Assembly (NCBI GenBank): GCA_026419785.1
Contig: JAODTK010005668.1
Span: 1 to 64,000 of the forward strand
Reading direction: 5' to 3'
DNA length: 64,000 bases
Source of the DNA: Sclerodactyla briareus
Taxonomy: Eukaryota > Echinodermata > Holothuroidea > Dendrochirotida > Sclerodactylidae
Positions 49,559-60,700 of this stretch are shown in pieces. Both the position numbers and the translations under genes were made by a program. Under the pieces are notes generated by a model that did not search any database, was not told the DNA's origin, and worked only from the letters and a program-made list of their open reading frames with translations. Numbering within the stretch: position 1 is the first letter of the stretch; each line of letters opens with the position of its first letter.

Positions 49559-49808
49559 TCACACAATGTTGTGGTTAACAGTCCTCTTACATGAACGTAA
49601 TCTTCTAACATTGTAGTAATTTGTGAGTTTTAAAGGCACCTTCCAGATCTTTGACGGTCTTTTTATATCTTTATTCTTCTCAGCTTCCTGTTTTCTTACA
49701 TATTCGTTGTACTGTTGATCAGTCCCAAAGAGCTTATCCCACCATGTAAATGTCGAAGAGTAGTTCCCTACGAAGTTCTGTGGTTGGAAATCATGGAATC
49801 GGGCGCGC
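49559..49808 (-). CDS. MSMO1: Methylsterol monooxygenase, last exon
   Basis: MSMO1 is an ER-membrane di-iron C4-methylsterol oxidase of sterol synthesis; iron is held by histidine boxes. This exon follows an acceptor TTCTTCTTCCTTGTAG (ending at 49809) and encodes [35 protein letters not shown], then a lineage-specific tail [13 protein letters not shown] and beyond to a stop at about 49559. Animal MSMO1 has RHHDFHHMNF just before GNY; here the text gives [10 protein letters not shown], which looks like an HHDFHH box distorted by small indels rather than a lost active site. The tail is longer than the vertebrate one (which ends about 15 residues after FGTD-QY). The upstream exon is at 53357-53510, with a ~3.5 kb intron between. 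Confidence 0.85.
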
Positions 49809-50210
49809 CTACAAGGAAGAAGAAAACCAACAGACAATAGAAACAGATGATAACAGATATAGAAAACAGATAACCAGAAACGATGGTTAGGCTTAGGCAG
49901 GAAACAGCTGGACCCTACAATCGAGTAAGTAGTCAGCCCTATGATGTCATGATAATGATTATTCCGAGCCTACAAATGATTGCATCCAATTGTGGACGGT
50001 GGGTGTGAAACTGTGACCTATTATTTTTATTAACCAATCAGTAAATTTTATTTAGAGTTAAGAAGGACTCAGAATCCTCCATATTGAAAGGATGTTATGA
50101 TGGAAATTAGTAGGTATCAGTCCCTAAAAATGGAGTATCAATAGCTGGAAGACATCTTAAACCAACCAACCACCCTCATTGAGCATACAATTACTGTTTT
50201 TTTTTTTCAG

Positions 50211-50618
50211 CGCATCAAGGATCCTTCATTTGCCACAATAAAACATTTGTGGAAAATCTTCATTGGATACTTTCGTACTGTGACAGGAATTACAACCAAT
50301 AAGATATGCTTGCAGTTTGTTCGTGAAAATGGGTATACATTTGTCACTGGATTCAAGACACGCTCCTGCTTCATTCGTTTCCTGGCTATCAGACCACAGA
50401 ATCCTGACATGCTGTGAGTAAAATCTTTGTGCTGCTTCTTTGATGCTTTTCTGGACGAGAACGTGTCACCTCGCCCTTTCCAACCACCAACTCCAGGACT
50501 GTCAGATGCCCTGAAGTCTGTGTTCCGTTACAATTGGTTCCAGGGAAGAGTTACATCTTTCCCAAAGCTGCTTTTCAGACGCTTTGATCCGCATCGCGTT
50601 CCGCTTCGTGGACATTAA
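50211..50618 (+). CDS. Unidentified terminal exon or ORF inside the MSMO1 intron
   Basis: A strong polypyrimidine tract and CAG (50195-50210) is followed by a single frame from 50211 to TAA at 50616-50618, ~135 codons, interrupted only by one TGA at 50414-50416 within TGTGAGTA. The two halves read RIKDPSFATIKHLWKIF, FVRENGYTFVTGFKTRSCF and DENVSPRPFQPPTPG, DALKSVFRYNWF, FPKLLFRRFDPHR. Composition is protein-like and basic/aromatic. Either TGTGAG is a true donor and the first part is an internal exon, or the TGA is an assembly error and this is a terminal exon. It runs antisense to MSMO1. I recognise no family and found no upstream exon. Confidence 0.4.
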
Positions 50619-50619
50619 T

Positions 50620-51500
50620 CAAGTTATAGTTGTTGCCATGAAAGTGTCATTGCTATTTTTCAATTATTATCAATTTTAGCAATGATTTTACATGTTACGT
50701 ATTAGGTTCTGCAATCTACGGTATGTAGTCTGAGTCGGGCCACATGCGGTGACCGATTGTCTAGGGATATAGCATAGTATGCTCCTAACAATAGGGGTTA
50801 TGGGGGGCAGTTGCGGGAGAGAGACGTTTTGCTTGAGAGGGCTCTTTTACGCCACATTGCCAACTCGCAACTACACCACAGGACTTTGTCCCCTTAATAA
50901 TGGTATGTGCTAGATAAGAAGGACCTACACCAATCTGGTTTTGTTATACTGACAAAATTTCATTCAGCTAAGGGCGACATCTATAAATTTTAGCTCTCAG
51001 TGTACAAGGAGTATATTGTGTGATATGGTACTATAGTTGCAATTGCATGATGCAGTGAACTCTCTGAATCGACAGAGAAAAGATGCATGGTGATGTGAAC
51101 CGTGAACATTTCCATGTCAGCCTTTCTGGATGTTTGAACATTGAAAAGCTCCAATTCAACTGAGAAATAAGTGATGTGAGAATTTGTTATAAACCTGGCC
51201 TAACCACCTCCTCACATCGCACAATGTGTAAACATGTGAAATCTGTCCTTTTCAAATGTATAAAGTAGCTTCTGAGAAACAGGGAAGGCACGATTCTCCA
51301 GAGAGAATGGAAACAGCCTGGCAAAAACTCTTGGGTTTTACAGAGTCATGCAAATTACACTATGGCCATCAGTCACTGAAATAATGGTAATCAGTTCACT
51401 TGCCATGATCAATTATCAATGTGTTTAGAGCAGTCATTGTATTGTTTTCTCTTTGATTTTTCATTGCTTTTAACAATATTCAGCCCCACATTTTAGTCAA
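50620..51500. other. Intronic stretch without a recognised feature
   Basis: MSMO1 intron sequence; AT-rich, with no repeat family or ORF that I can support. Confidence 0.5.
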
Positions 51501-52635
51501 TAATTATTTAAGGATTGAAGTTCGACATGATTGTTATTTCCTTGATTTTTTCCTGGATCTCACTGATAGATCCCCAGTTGTACATTATGTTCACAACAGA
51601 ACATCCAATGTTATCACATCCAACACAGGTGCACCACAGGGTACAGTTCTCGCACCATTTTCTTTTCACGTTTTATACATCCAATGTAAGGTCAACCAAT
51701 GAAAACTGCTCTTTAGTCAAATTTGCAGATGACACCGCCATTGATTGGTTTGATAACGGAAGGATGATGCTACGGGGGATATGGAACAAATACATAACTT
51801 TGTTACCTTTGTGAAGATAACTTCCTAGAACTCGATACCAACAAGACAAGAGAAATGGTCATAGACTTTCGAAATCTGAGGGTGTCACGTAAGGTTACTA
51901 TTAAAGTAATACTATTAAAAGGGTGGATAGTTACAGATATCTTGGGGTTGTGATTGATGATCGTCTTGCTTGGCATGATCATGTTGACATGCTAATGGAG
52001 AAACTGAATTCCAGGATTCATTGCCTGTGTACGATCAATAAGTTTGACATCAATAACAGCATTCTTGCCATTTTCTATAACTCAATCATTCTATTAGGTT
52101 TGGCCAGGACCCAGTACCAATTATTTTCTCATGGGCGTGCCAATGTGTAGGAAGGAAGTGCCATCGAATTGGATGCTTTGCGTCAGACAGGCAAGTCGCA
52201 TCATTGGGGGGAGTCAGTCATCCTTGGCTTTGTCCTACCAACACCTTCTAGGGGTTAAGCCTGATAAAATCCTACATGAGGAGGGCCACCCACTCCATGA
52301 GTCTCTGTACAAGCGATAATCCCTAGAGTGGTAGAATGAGGCTGCCGTTGGCTAGGAATAACAGACACCTCTCCTCCTTTATTCAACAACAGCATCCAAA
52401 CCTGATTTCAATTGTGCGTTAGTGCATGCGACGCGTTAATTTGTTGTCGCCATCTTCTCACAGTGCAATGTGTGGTTCCCATATCTCTGTTCGTTTTTAT
52501 GCCGTATTTGTACACATGTTTTATACTTATGTAATTAATATCTAATTCTTACAACTTTGAATGTTTTCTTTATTGTTTTATACGAGCACGCAATTACCCC
52601 TGGGGTTGAATACAGTTTATCTTATCTTATCCAGC
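51500..52635 (+). mobile_element. Rex1/CR1-like LINE, 5'-truncated
   Basis: Plus-strand reverse transcriptase pieces: HPTQVHHRVQFSHHF (a GAPQGTVLAPFLF turn in another frame), LVKFADDTAIDWF with the catalytic FADD at 51722-51733, SYRYLGVVIDDRLAWHDHVD, LNSRIHCLCTINKFDI, then RQASRIIGGSQSSLALSYQH and KILHEEGHPLHES. The YLG..ID..L.W ... RQAS.IIG ... IL.....HPLH order is that of Rex1/Babar-like members of the CR1 group. The 3' end has TTATCTTATC repeats (52617-52630). It lies in the MSMO1 intron, in antisense to the gene. Several frame changes are visible. Confidence 0.8.
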
Positions 52636-52639
52636 TGAC

Positions 52640-53350
52640 CTAAAATAGACAAGTTGGGGGATGGGAGCCCTAGACTGCAGGACTATTGATTGCCCATTTC
52701 AAGCCCATTGAAAGCCTGAGGACTCTTCTGCAGTTCTGTAAGAGGAAGGTGGACTGTAGGGCCTACCCCCTACCCCTCTTCCCCCCCCCCCCCCCCCCCT
52801 CCCCGGTACCAGAATTAGCCTGAACATGGGGTGCAACAATATTTTCTCGGCACACAGGCCTCGATCACCGTACCTCTATTTTTGTTTTTTTCATTCACCT
52901 TTTAAGGGGAGCTGGGGGCAAGTGGTGGTTGTGGTTCCTGCCTCCCTCCCTGAAGCCTTGCCAGCCCTAATTACTACACCAAATGTTTCACGAAATTCAC
53001 CGATTCTGGGACTCTTTGCCAGGATTCCAGACGAGTTTCTCGATTTCTTCCCTGACAGTGGCAGAGCTCTCTGGCGGGAGCAAACCCTTATTCCTCACCC
53101 CCATTGCTGCTGTTGCCACCCTGCCCCTCTTCAATTGCCGCTACTGAAGATGTGAAACTAGCAGTCACCGCGGTGTGGGCATACCGTATCTTCATGCATG
53201 GGATCAAGACCGCATCTGCAGGCTGTATCTGCACGATATTGCCTACGGGACACGCAGCCCATTGATTATTCTATGAAATCCTGCCCACTGGCACCCCAGT
53301 AGAGAGCCTATGCTACAGTGTGTAATATGGGATGGGAAACTCATGTTGAT
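52640..53350. other. Intronic stretch with poly-C tract and an unassigned ORF
   Basis: A poly-C run lies at 52783-52803. A 109-codon plus-strand ORF (52826-53155) with SPILGLFARIPDEFLDFF is open but unassigned, and no splice sites support it. Confidence 0.4.
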
Positions 53351-53356
53351 ACTCAC

Positions 53357-53510
53357 CACCATAAAATGGTATCAGGTGCATTGGGTTGAGGGGGAACTCG
53401 TAGCCGCTGTGGACGTCGTAGCTCTCGATCATCCACGATGGCCCAGCCCCAGAGGAGTATCAGATGATGTCCAAATAGAATGTAACCCCATAGCATGCCC
53501 AGACCTATCA
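53357..53510 (-). CDS. MSMO1: Methylsterol monooxygenase, penultimate exon
   Basis: The minus strand reads IGLGMLWGYILFGHH, LILLWGWAIV, then ESYDVHSGYEFPLNP and MHLIPFYGG. It matches the animal MSMO1 segment with the last membrane span (LLWAW) and the ETIDVHSGYDIPLNP block that precedes the HHDFHH box. The acceptor is CTGTTCTCAG (ending at 53511) and the donor GTGAGT (53356-53351). One base is missing between WAIV and IES relative to the family, probably assembly error. The exon is 154 bp and joins in register to 49808. Earlier exons are not in the window; they should lie beyond the minisatellite and the DIRS element. The first ~70 bp of this exon with its acceptor is the source of the array at 54840-57340. 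Confidence 0.85.
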
Positions 53511-53639
53511 CTGAGAACAGGAATAAACAGAAATAAAAAATGGTTAGCGATTCCTTGACTCAATCTCTGATAACCTAATACTAATCTCATAATGTCCAGA
53601 AACAAGGACAAATGCGAAAATGCTACAGTACCATCTCAT

Positions 53640-53920
53640 CAGGGCAACACATGACATTTCTCATGATTCCCCAGATTTCACAGAGAATGACACCATCTTG
53701 ACAAAATAATATAGGTCCTGTATTCTTGAGGAGAAAACCACACACTAATTTCTGCTCGAAGACCAAAAGCATTCTAGATGTATCATTTGTACACAGATTT
53801 TTCTCTCTGTTGATCTCTGACAGGACCCAAAACAATGAGGCTCATGTACTCATCATGGGGAACACACACATCGAGAACAGCTCCATCCATCAAGGTGGGG
53901 TGATGAAGTTTTCCACAATA
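53640..53920 (+). repeat. ~330 bp repeat family copy
   Basis: GGACCCAAAACAATGAGGCT, TCATGTACTCATCATGGGGA, CTCCATCCATCAAGGTGGGG. It lies upstream of the MSMO1 penultimate exon, in an intron. Confidence 0.65.
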
Positions 53921-54009
53921 TTCTTCTGCACATCATATACTTAATAAGAAAATGACTTCCTTTCCTGATCTACTATACACCAAAATTCTTGGTTTTCCTT
54001 TTTTTTGTT

Positions 54010-54780
54010 TACTTTCCCCTAATGAGTACATAACCCTATTGTTTTGGGGTCAGGTCTGAGGCCATCAAATGTCAGGCTGATATTCTTGAGAACAGGAGAA
54101 CAGGAGAAGTTGGGAATGCTGAGGTGGATACAACAATACGAATGAAACATTTTAGCTGTGATTCTATCACATTTGAAACGGTTCCAGGCACTTCATGGCC
54201 CGGTTTTAATGTAAAATTTAGGCATTTCAGGCACAGTGGGGCGTGCATGTGTTTTAGAGCATTTCATAGTGTGTACATGTGTAGTGTGTAGAGCTACAAT
54301 CTTTACAAACAAAAGCTAGGTCCGGACCAAACACTATAAACCATGCACAAATCATTGCACCATCAATGTGTATGCTATCGGCCGGCCCAACCTATGACAT
54401 AACAGGGCGTGGGGTTGTAACAGCTATTCATTCATGTGAAAAATCTCTCACCCCCCCCCCCCCCCACCCCCCCCCCCCCCCCCACCCCCCCCCCCCCCCT
54501 TCATCTACAAGGGTTCTTGTACTTCCCATTTTTTTTTTTTTATTTTTTTTAGTGAAAGCTACATCACCAATATTCACCTTGATCGACCAATCACTTTCAG
54601 ACTTTTTCGTGTTCACAGATTTCTGTCTTTGACTTGGTTCTTCATATGAAGTCTCTGACCTGACCCCAAAACAGTAGAGAATTTTTCCTCATCACGCATA
54701 ACCGAGTGAGAACTTCATGAACTTTATCAACCTGTGGGTCGGTTATATTAATTTTACAAGCCAGACATCATACACACATA
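54010..54780 (+). repeat. ~330 bp repeat family copies, one inverted, with poly-C
   Basis: An inverted piece (TAATGAGTACATAACCCTAT, TTGTTTTGGGGTCAGG at 54018-54056) is followed by unrelated DNA, a poly-C tract with single A interruptions (54451-54500), then a direct piece (AAAGCTACATCACCAA, GACCCCAAAACAGTAG, 54555-54720). Confidence 0.55.
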
Positions 54781-54839
54781 TAACATTCAACATCACACAT
54801 CCACATGCGCATACATAAACTGACTGCATGTCAAGAATT

Positions 54840-57340
54840 CAAGAAGACTTACAGACGCCAACAGGTATCAAGGCCATTTCTCCACTATCACCCTCCACAG
54901 CATGCCAAGACCTAGCATTGAGAACAGAGTGTTGGAAGCCAGAGGTATCAGATATGTCCAGTTTATAGAGTACTTCATGGCATTCCCAGACAGAGCATAG
55001 AGGATCGACGAGGCTTACAATCCATGGGACATTTAAGAATCTAATTATAGAGTAACTTTACCGCATGACAGACATAGCATTGAGGGAAAGGTTAAAGACA
55101 TAGGATCAGGTAATGTTGAATTAGTCAGGTAACCTATGCATGACCAGACCTACCCTGAGAGCAAGAGGATTAGGAAGTTTATAGCTAGTGTATGAGCCAG
55201 TAATGTCGGCACATAGAGAAAGTAACTAACAGAGGATTAGAAAGGGTTATAGCCAGGGGTATCAGACATCCAGGGTAACATGACTCCCATGCATGGCATG
55301 CCACGACATAGCATTGAGTAATAAAGGATTAAAGAAAGACGGAGTATCAGGTATGTTCAATTATAGTAACTCTATGTCATGACCAGCCCATAGCCCTGAG
55401 AGCAAGAGGGATTAGTAAGTTTATAGCTAGGGGTAAGAGCCAGGTAATGTCTAACAGAGAGAAGTAACTAACAGAGGATTAACAGATTCAGCCTAGGGGA
55501 TCAAGACAGCCAGGGTAACATGTACTGTAATTATAGGTACTTATGGGCATCATTGGAAATAGAGAATTAAAGTCAACTGAGACATCAGGTAATGACCAAC
55601 TCAATGAATACCCAGACCTGGACTGAGAACAAGAGGATTATGAAGAATTAGAGCCAGGGATATCAGGTAATGCCTTGAACAGAACTCCATAGCATACCCA
55701 GACCAACACTGAGAACAGGCGGTTTGAAGCTGGAGTCTAAGGTTCAAATGATAGGGTAACTCTATGGCCAGCCCAACATAGCATTAAAAGAGAGATTATA
55801 AGGATTAAGCGAGGGACATCCCAGTACTACCAAATATAAAGTAACGCTACCGTATGCCCCGGACCTAACAGTGAGATCAAAGGCGAACGATGATAAATGC
55901 CAGGTGAGTATCATGCTCAGACCTAGCATGAGAAGAGAGGATTAAAAAAGGTTTATAGCCAGGAGTGTCCAGTGATGTCTGAACAGAGGTAATATAACCA
56001 AAATGCCTGGCAAGACAGCACAGAGAACAAAGGTATAAAAGGATTTATAGCCCAGAAGAATGAGTGTGTCCGAATATGTGGTAACTCTACAGCAGCCCAG
56101 AACACGCCGCTTCTGTGATTACACCCAGAGTACCAGAGATACCCCACAGCTGCCCAGACCTAGCCCCATGATATAGATTACAGCCCAGATAACAAAGATA
56201 ACCCCCCAGCATGTGCCAACCTTTGCACTAGAATAGAGGATTACAGGCTGAGTACAGAAGATAACCCCACAAATGTCAGAACACAAGCACCACTACATAA
56301 GGTTACAGCCCGAGTACAGAAAGATAGCCTCAAAGCATGTCCAGACCTACCCCATGAATAGAGATTACAGCCCCGATAACAGAAATACCACACAGCATTT
56401 CCAGACCCAGCAACACGAATAGAGGATTCAGCCCAGACTAACAGAAACCACGTCCCCCAGCTTGCCAGACCTGCACCACGAATTGAGGATTACAGCCCAA
56501 AGTCCAGAAATAACCTCACGCACGTCCATACCTAGCACCACAAATACAGGTTATGCCAGAGTACGAAGATACCTCACAGCATCTCCAACCGAACACCACG
56601 AATAGAGGATTACAGCCCATAGCAACAGAGAAACACACAGCAAGCCCAGACCTACCACCAGGAAGAGGATTACCGAGCCCATATAACAGAAGGATAACCT
56701 CACATCATGTCCATACTACCCCATGAATAAGGCTTAACAGTCCAGATAACAGATGATAGCCTAAAAGCATGTCCGACCTACCCCATATAGAGATTACGCC
56801 CCGTACCAAGATAACCACACAAGCATTCCGACTACAAACCCGACTAGAGATTAAGCCCAGAATACAGAAGAAACGTCCCACAGCTTGTCCAGACTATCAC
56901 CACGATGGAGACTTACAGCCCAAAGTAACAGAAGATAACCTCACAGCAAGTCCAGACCTAGCACCACGAATGGAGGATTACAGCCCAGAAAAACAGAAGA
57001 TCACCTCACAGCATCTCACCCTACACACACCACAATAAGGATTACAGCCCAGACAACAGAAGAAACAACAACAGCATGCCCAGACCTACCACCATGAATC
57101 TGATTACAGCCCAGAAAAACAGAAGATAACCTCACAGCATGTCCAACCGACCCCATGAATAAGGATTTAAACAGCCCAGTAAACAGATGATAACCGCACA
57201 GCATTTCCAGACCTAGCCCACGAATAGAGGATTACAGCCCAGAATAACCGAATACAACGTTCCCAACATGTCCAGACCTAGCACCACAAAGAGAGGTTAC
57301 AGACCAGGATACAAAAGAGATGCCCAAAGCATGTCCAGAC
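54840..57340. repeat. Minisatellite derived from an MSMO1 exon and its splice acceptor
   Basis: Roughly 30-35 units share GCATGCCCAGACCTAGCA, GAGAACAGAGGATTA and, in the proximal part, CCAGGGGTATCAGATAATGT. The same string occurs once in the MSMO1 exon at 53440-53525 (CCAGAGGAGTATCAGATGAT, then AGCATGCCCAGACCTATCAC and TGAGAACAGGA), where it spans the first ~70 bp of the exon and the acceptor. Proximal units (54840-56100) are ~80-160 bp apart and include more exon sequence; distal units (56100-57340) are ~62 bp apart and replace the rest with ATTACAGCCCAGATAACAGA. On the minus strand units still resemble VLGLGML-GYL. The array is in the intron upstream of the exon and ends at the DIRS element. 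Confidence 0.85.
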
Positions 57341-57351
57341 TTGCACTAGAT

Positions 57352-57505
57352 CACAAAACTCCCTGGTTGTGAATCTGTGAGCTACAAAACTTACCCCCTA
57401 TTGCACTTTGCATCCCACCCCCGCGACATTGAACATCTGGCAATCTTCACGGAAGTCCGTGCTGGCAACCCCATCGTCCTCTTAGTTTTTTCCAGGCCGA
57501 GGCGT
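57352..57505 (+). repeat. DIRS left inverted terminal repeat
   Basis: AACTTACCCCCTATTGCACT, ACATCTGGCAATCTTCACGG and GTGCTGGCAACCCC recur inverted at about 63660-63790. Confidence 0.85.
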
Positions 57506-57609
57506 CCCAGTATTAGGGCTAGGCCCGTGATGTTTCCACGAAGAGGACGCCCCGTGATGGCCCGGAAGTGGTGACTGTTGGGCGGGAACGTCAATATGGG
57601 GGTAAGTAT

Positions 57610-57700
57610 CGTGCTCACAGATTCACAAACCGGGAGTTATTTGAAATCTATTTCACTTACTCAACTTACCCCCAATTGCACTTTGCACCAGACTAGCACA
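57610..57700. repeat. DIRS internal complementary region
   Basis: CTCACAGATTCACAAACCGG is the inverse of the element's left outer end (about 57355-57382). It is followed by AATCTATTTCACTTACTCAA and CTTACCCCC, which equal the reverse complement of the right outer end (about 63760-63790). Confidence 0.85.
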
Positions 57701-60700
57701 GGTCCACAGGGGCGGGACTGTGCCGTCCACAATGTGTTGACTAGGCGTATACACAGTCGGTTGTACACGCCCTGGCGAAGGCACTATCGGCCGACGTGTT
57801 GGTGAGGTAGCGGGAGACGAACGGCGTGGGAGTCTTCCACGCTGTCGCCCGCATGATGTCCTCTACCGGGACCCTGTGACCATCTCACGAAGTAGGCAAG
57901 ACTGCGCACGTCATGAGCCCGAGCCCCTCCTGCTCGAGATATGCGGCCTTATTAGTCCTTAACCAGCATACCAGCAATCGGTGTCCTTCGCCTGGGGTGA
58001 AAGGTTTTTGTGGTATAAGAAAGAGTTATCTGTTGTCGAATACGCTTGGTCTTTTCCAAGTACCATCGCAGGGCCCGACCCGGGCACCAGCGTTTGTCTT
58101 TCTCCACCTGTGGACACGTCCCTATAGTAGGCGGTAGATTTCCTGGGGCGTGAAACGAAATGGTCCTGGTTCTTGCCAGGAGGAAGGGTCTGTAAGCAAA
58201 CGGATGGTTCCGTCACAGTCTTGCGGAGGAAACCTTGTTTTCGTCGTTACGCTGAAGTCGCTTCTCTGTGTGCCACGGCTGCCGCGAGAGAAATACTGTC
58301 TTGTAGTAACGTTACAGGAATGGCTTATGCATGGGCTCGTAAGCGGCTCCCTAGGACCCGGAGGACGTCCGTGAGGGACCACAAGGTGAGAACGTTTCAC
58401 GGAGGGTTCTTGTGAAACATCCCTGCAAGTGGTGTATCGTGGTTTTGGAGCCGACTGCGGACCCTCGTCGGAACCGCGATGGACTGGCGCAATGGCGGCT
58501 CTCTATTACGATGGTCGATACCTTTTGCCTTCACTGAAGAGCTCCAACAGAAAGGATGCAACTCACTCACTGATGCTTCCAGGGTATCAATGTTTGAGTC
58601 TTGTGCCGCGTGTCCGGTACCGGAAGACGAGCATCGTAAGTGGCTATGTAGACTTCTGCGTGCTGCGTTGCACTTGTCACGTGTTGTGACGCCTTCCTCC
58701 CGAAGCGTTTCCTGACAGTTTCACACAGAATATGGAGGTTCTCAGCCGAGGTAATGGATTCCTGACCGGCCTTCCTGGGAAACTGGGACTGGTGAGTCTC
58801 GTAGTCCGCAGCGGTCGATCAACGAGTAGCGAAGAAAGGATGGGATACCATGTTGAGCTGGCGAAAAAAAAAAAGAAAACAGCAAGGGGCCACTAGGAGA
58901 ATTGTAACGTCGGCTCTGTCGACCACGGTGAGCACCTGCGGACTTGGGACCGGAGGGGAAAACGAAACAACGAGCAAGGAAAGTATGCGTAAATGTCTGT
59001 CCCATGGAAGGAGAAAGCGTCTGTTCTCCATGCCTGCTGTAAAACCCTGCGACTGCAGAACGTTGGTAGTTTGTTGTTGGGGGCCGTCGCGAAGGTCGAC
59101 GTGTGGGCGGTGCGTACAGGTCGAACAGGTGATCTGCCCACCTCTGGGAGAGACTCCTCGTTGTGGGGAGGTCACTCTTCCGCCGATAACATTTAGTTTC
59201 CCCCGCTAGGTCGTTGCCCCCCTCAGCTTGAGTGACTGATCACGGAGGACGTCCAGACCTGTTGAGGCAGAGAGGGAGATTTGTTTCCGCCCCTCTCTGT
59301 TGATTTGAGATGGCTGAGCGGTTGTCCGACATCACTGTCACCCGTTTCCCTGGGCCCGTCGACCAATGGGTGATTGCGTTGGAGATCGCCTGCGCCTCCA
59401 GGAGGTTTGATGTGTTGTCTAGCTTCCTCCGGAAGCCATACTCCCGAAGCCATCTGGTCCTGCCACGTCGCCCCCCCTCCTGTGAGGGAGGCATCGCTGG
59501 TAATCGTTGACGTTTGCCATGGTCCCTGAAGGGCCCTTCCTTGGGCGGTAATGTGTCGCTGAGTCCACCAAAATAGTAGGTTTGCTTCCTCGCGTAAACA
59601 ATCGGCGTAACGTTGCTGTCCCGGGAGGGCTTGTAGTAATCCAGTAAGAGGTTTTGGATTGGACCATCCTGAGTCTGCAGAGATCCCGACATGACCAACT
59701 GGCCGCTAGGCCGCAGAGCCGCACCACGACTTTGGCTGGAGAAACGACAGCTGGCCAAAAGCAGCTCGGCTGACCTGACAATGTTGTCTATACTTCCGTG
59801 TTGGTCAGACTCGACCTGCTACAGTCTAAGGCGCGCCGAGTGAGTGATCGACTTGTGACGTACGAGGGTACGACTTCCCCCTCGTTGATAAGCCACCCCA
59901 GACTTGTATTAGGTCGATGACCCTCTGTGTGTTGGTTGTCGCCTGCCTGTTGCGTCTCTGCTACGTCAGCCAGTCGTCTATGTAAGCAAACACTGAGATG
60001 CCCTGAACGGTAGGTGGGCCATGATGGGCTTCGTGATCCTGGTGTAGCCGAAAGGTAGGCAGCGAAACTGATAGTCTTTTCCGCGGTAGCGGAAAGATAG
60101 GAAGGCAGCGGCTTCTGGATAAATACCCAGATGCAAATAAGCATCCTTGAGGTCTCGGAGGTCGCCAACCCCTCTGGTATACGGTATCCTCCTGGCTAGG
60201 GTCCAGCCGAAGTACTGGGGGGCCGGATTAAGTGCTGTTTAGGGGCCGTAGGTTTGGAATCAGTTCGGCCACTGTTTTCCTTTCTTTGGAGCCAGGAAGA
60301 AACTTTACCTTAACAGCGGGCCACGGTGGTCCGCTTTGGCAGGGGCTCCACACCCGCTTCGCTAAGAGGGCTCCGCTCAGACTTCCGCTTGTCTTGGACG
60401 GAGGCACTGGTGTCTCCTTGAGAAGGGCGTACCGCGGCGGAGTGAGTGAACTCCACTTGGTACCCTCCCTACGGAGGTCCAGACCCACTGACCCGACTGG
60501 ATCGTCCCCCACTCGTTGTTTGCGTACATCAGTAATCTCTCCCCCACCGGCGGGGAACTACCGGTGGGGTGTGCACCCCGTGGTTGACCCTTCCTGACCT
60601 GCGAGACCTTCTGTGAGCCCCGCTGGCCACACTGAAAGTCTTTCCCTGGTCGGGGCGACAGTCCCTGTTGGACGACCGCTGAGAATCCCTGCTTGACTTG

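Noticed and set aside
50414-50416. In-frame TGA read as selenocysteine
   Set aside because: The TGA is part of a donor consensus in a sequence full of indel errors, and no SECIS-like hairpin was identified.
54366-54632. Proline-rich 88-codon ORF
   Set aside because: Created by a poly-C tract inside a dispersed repeat.
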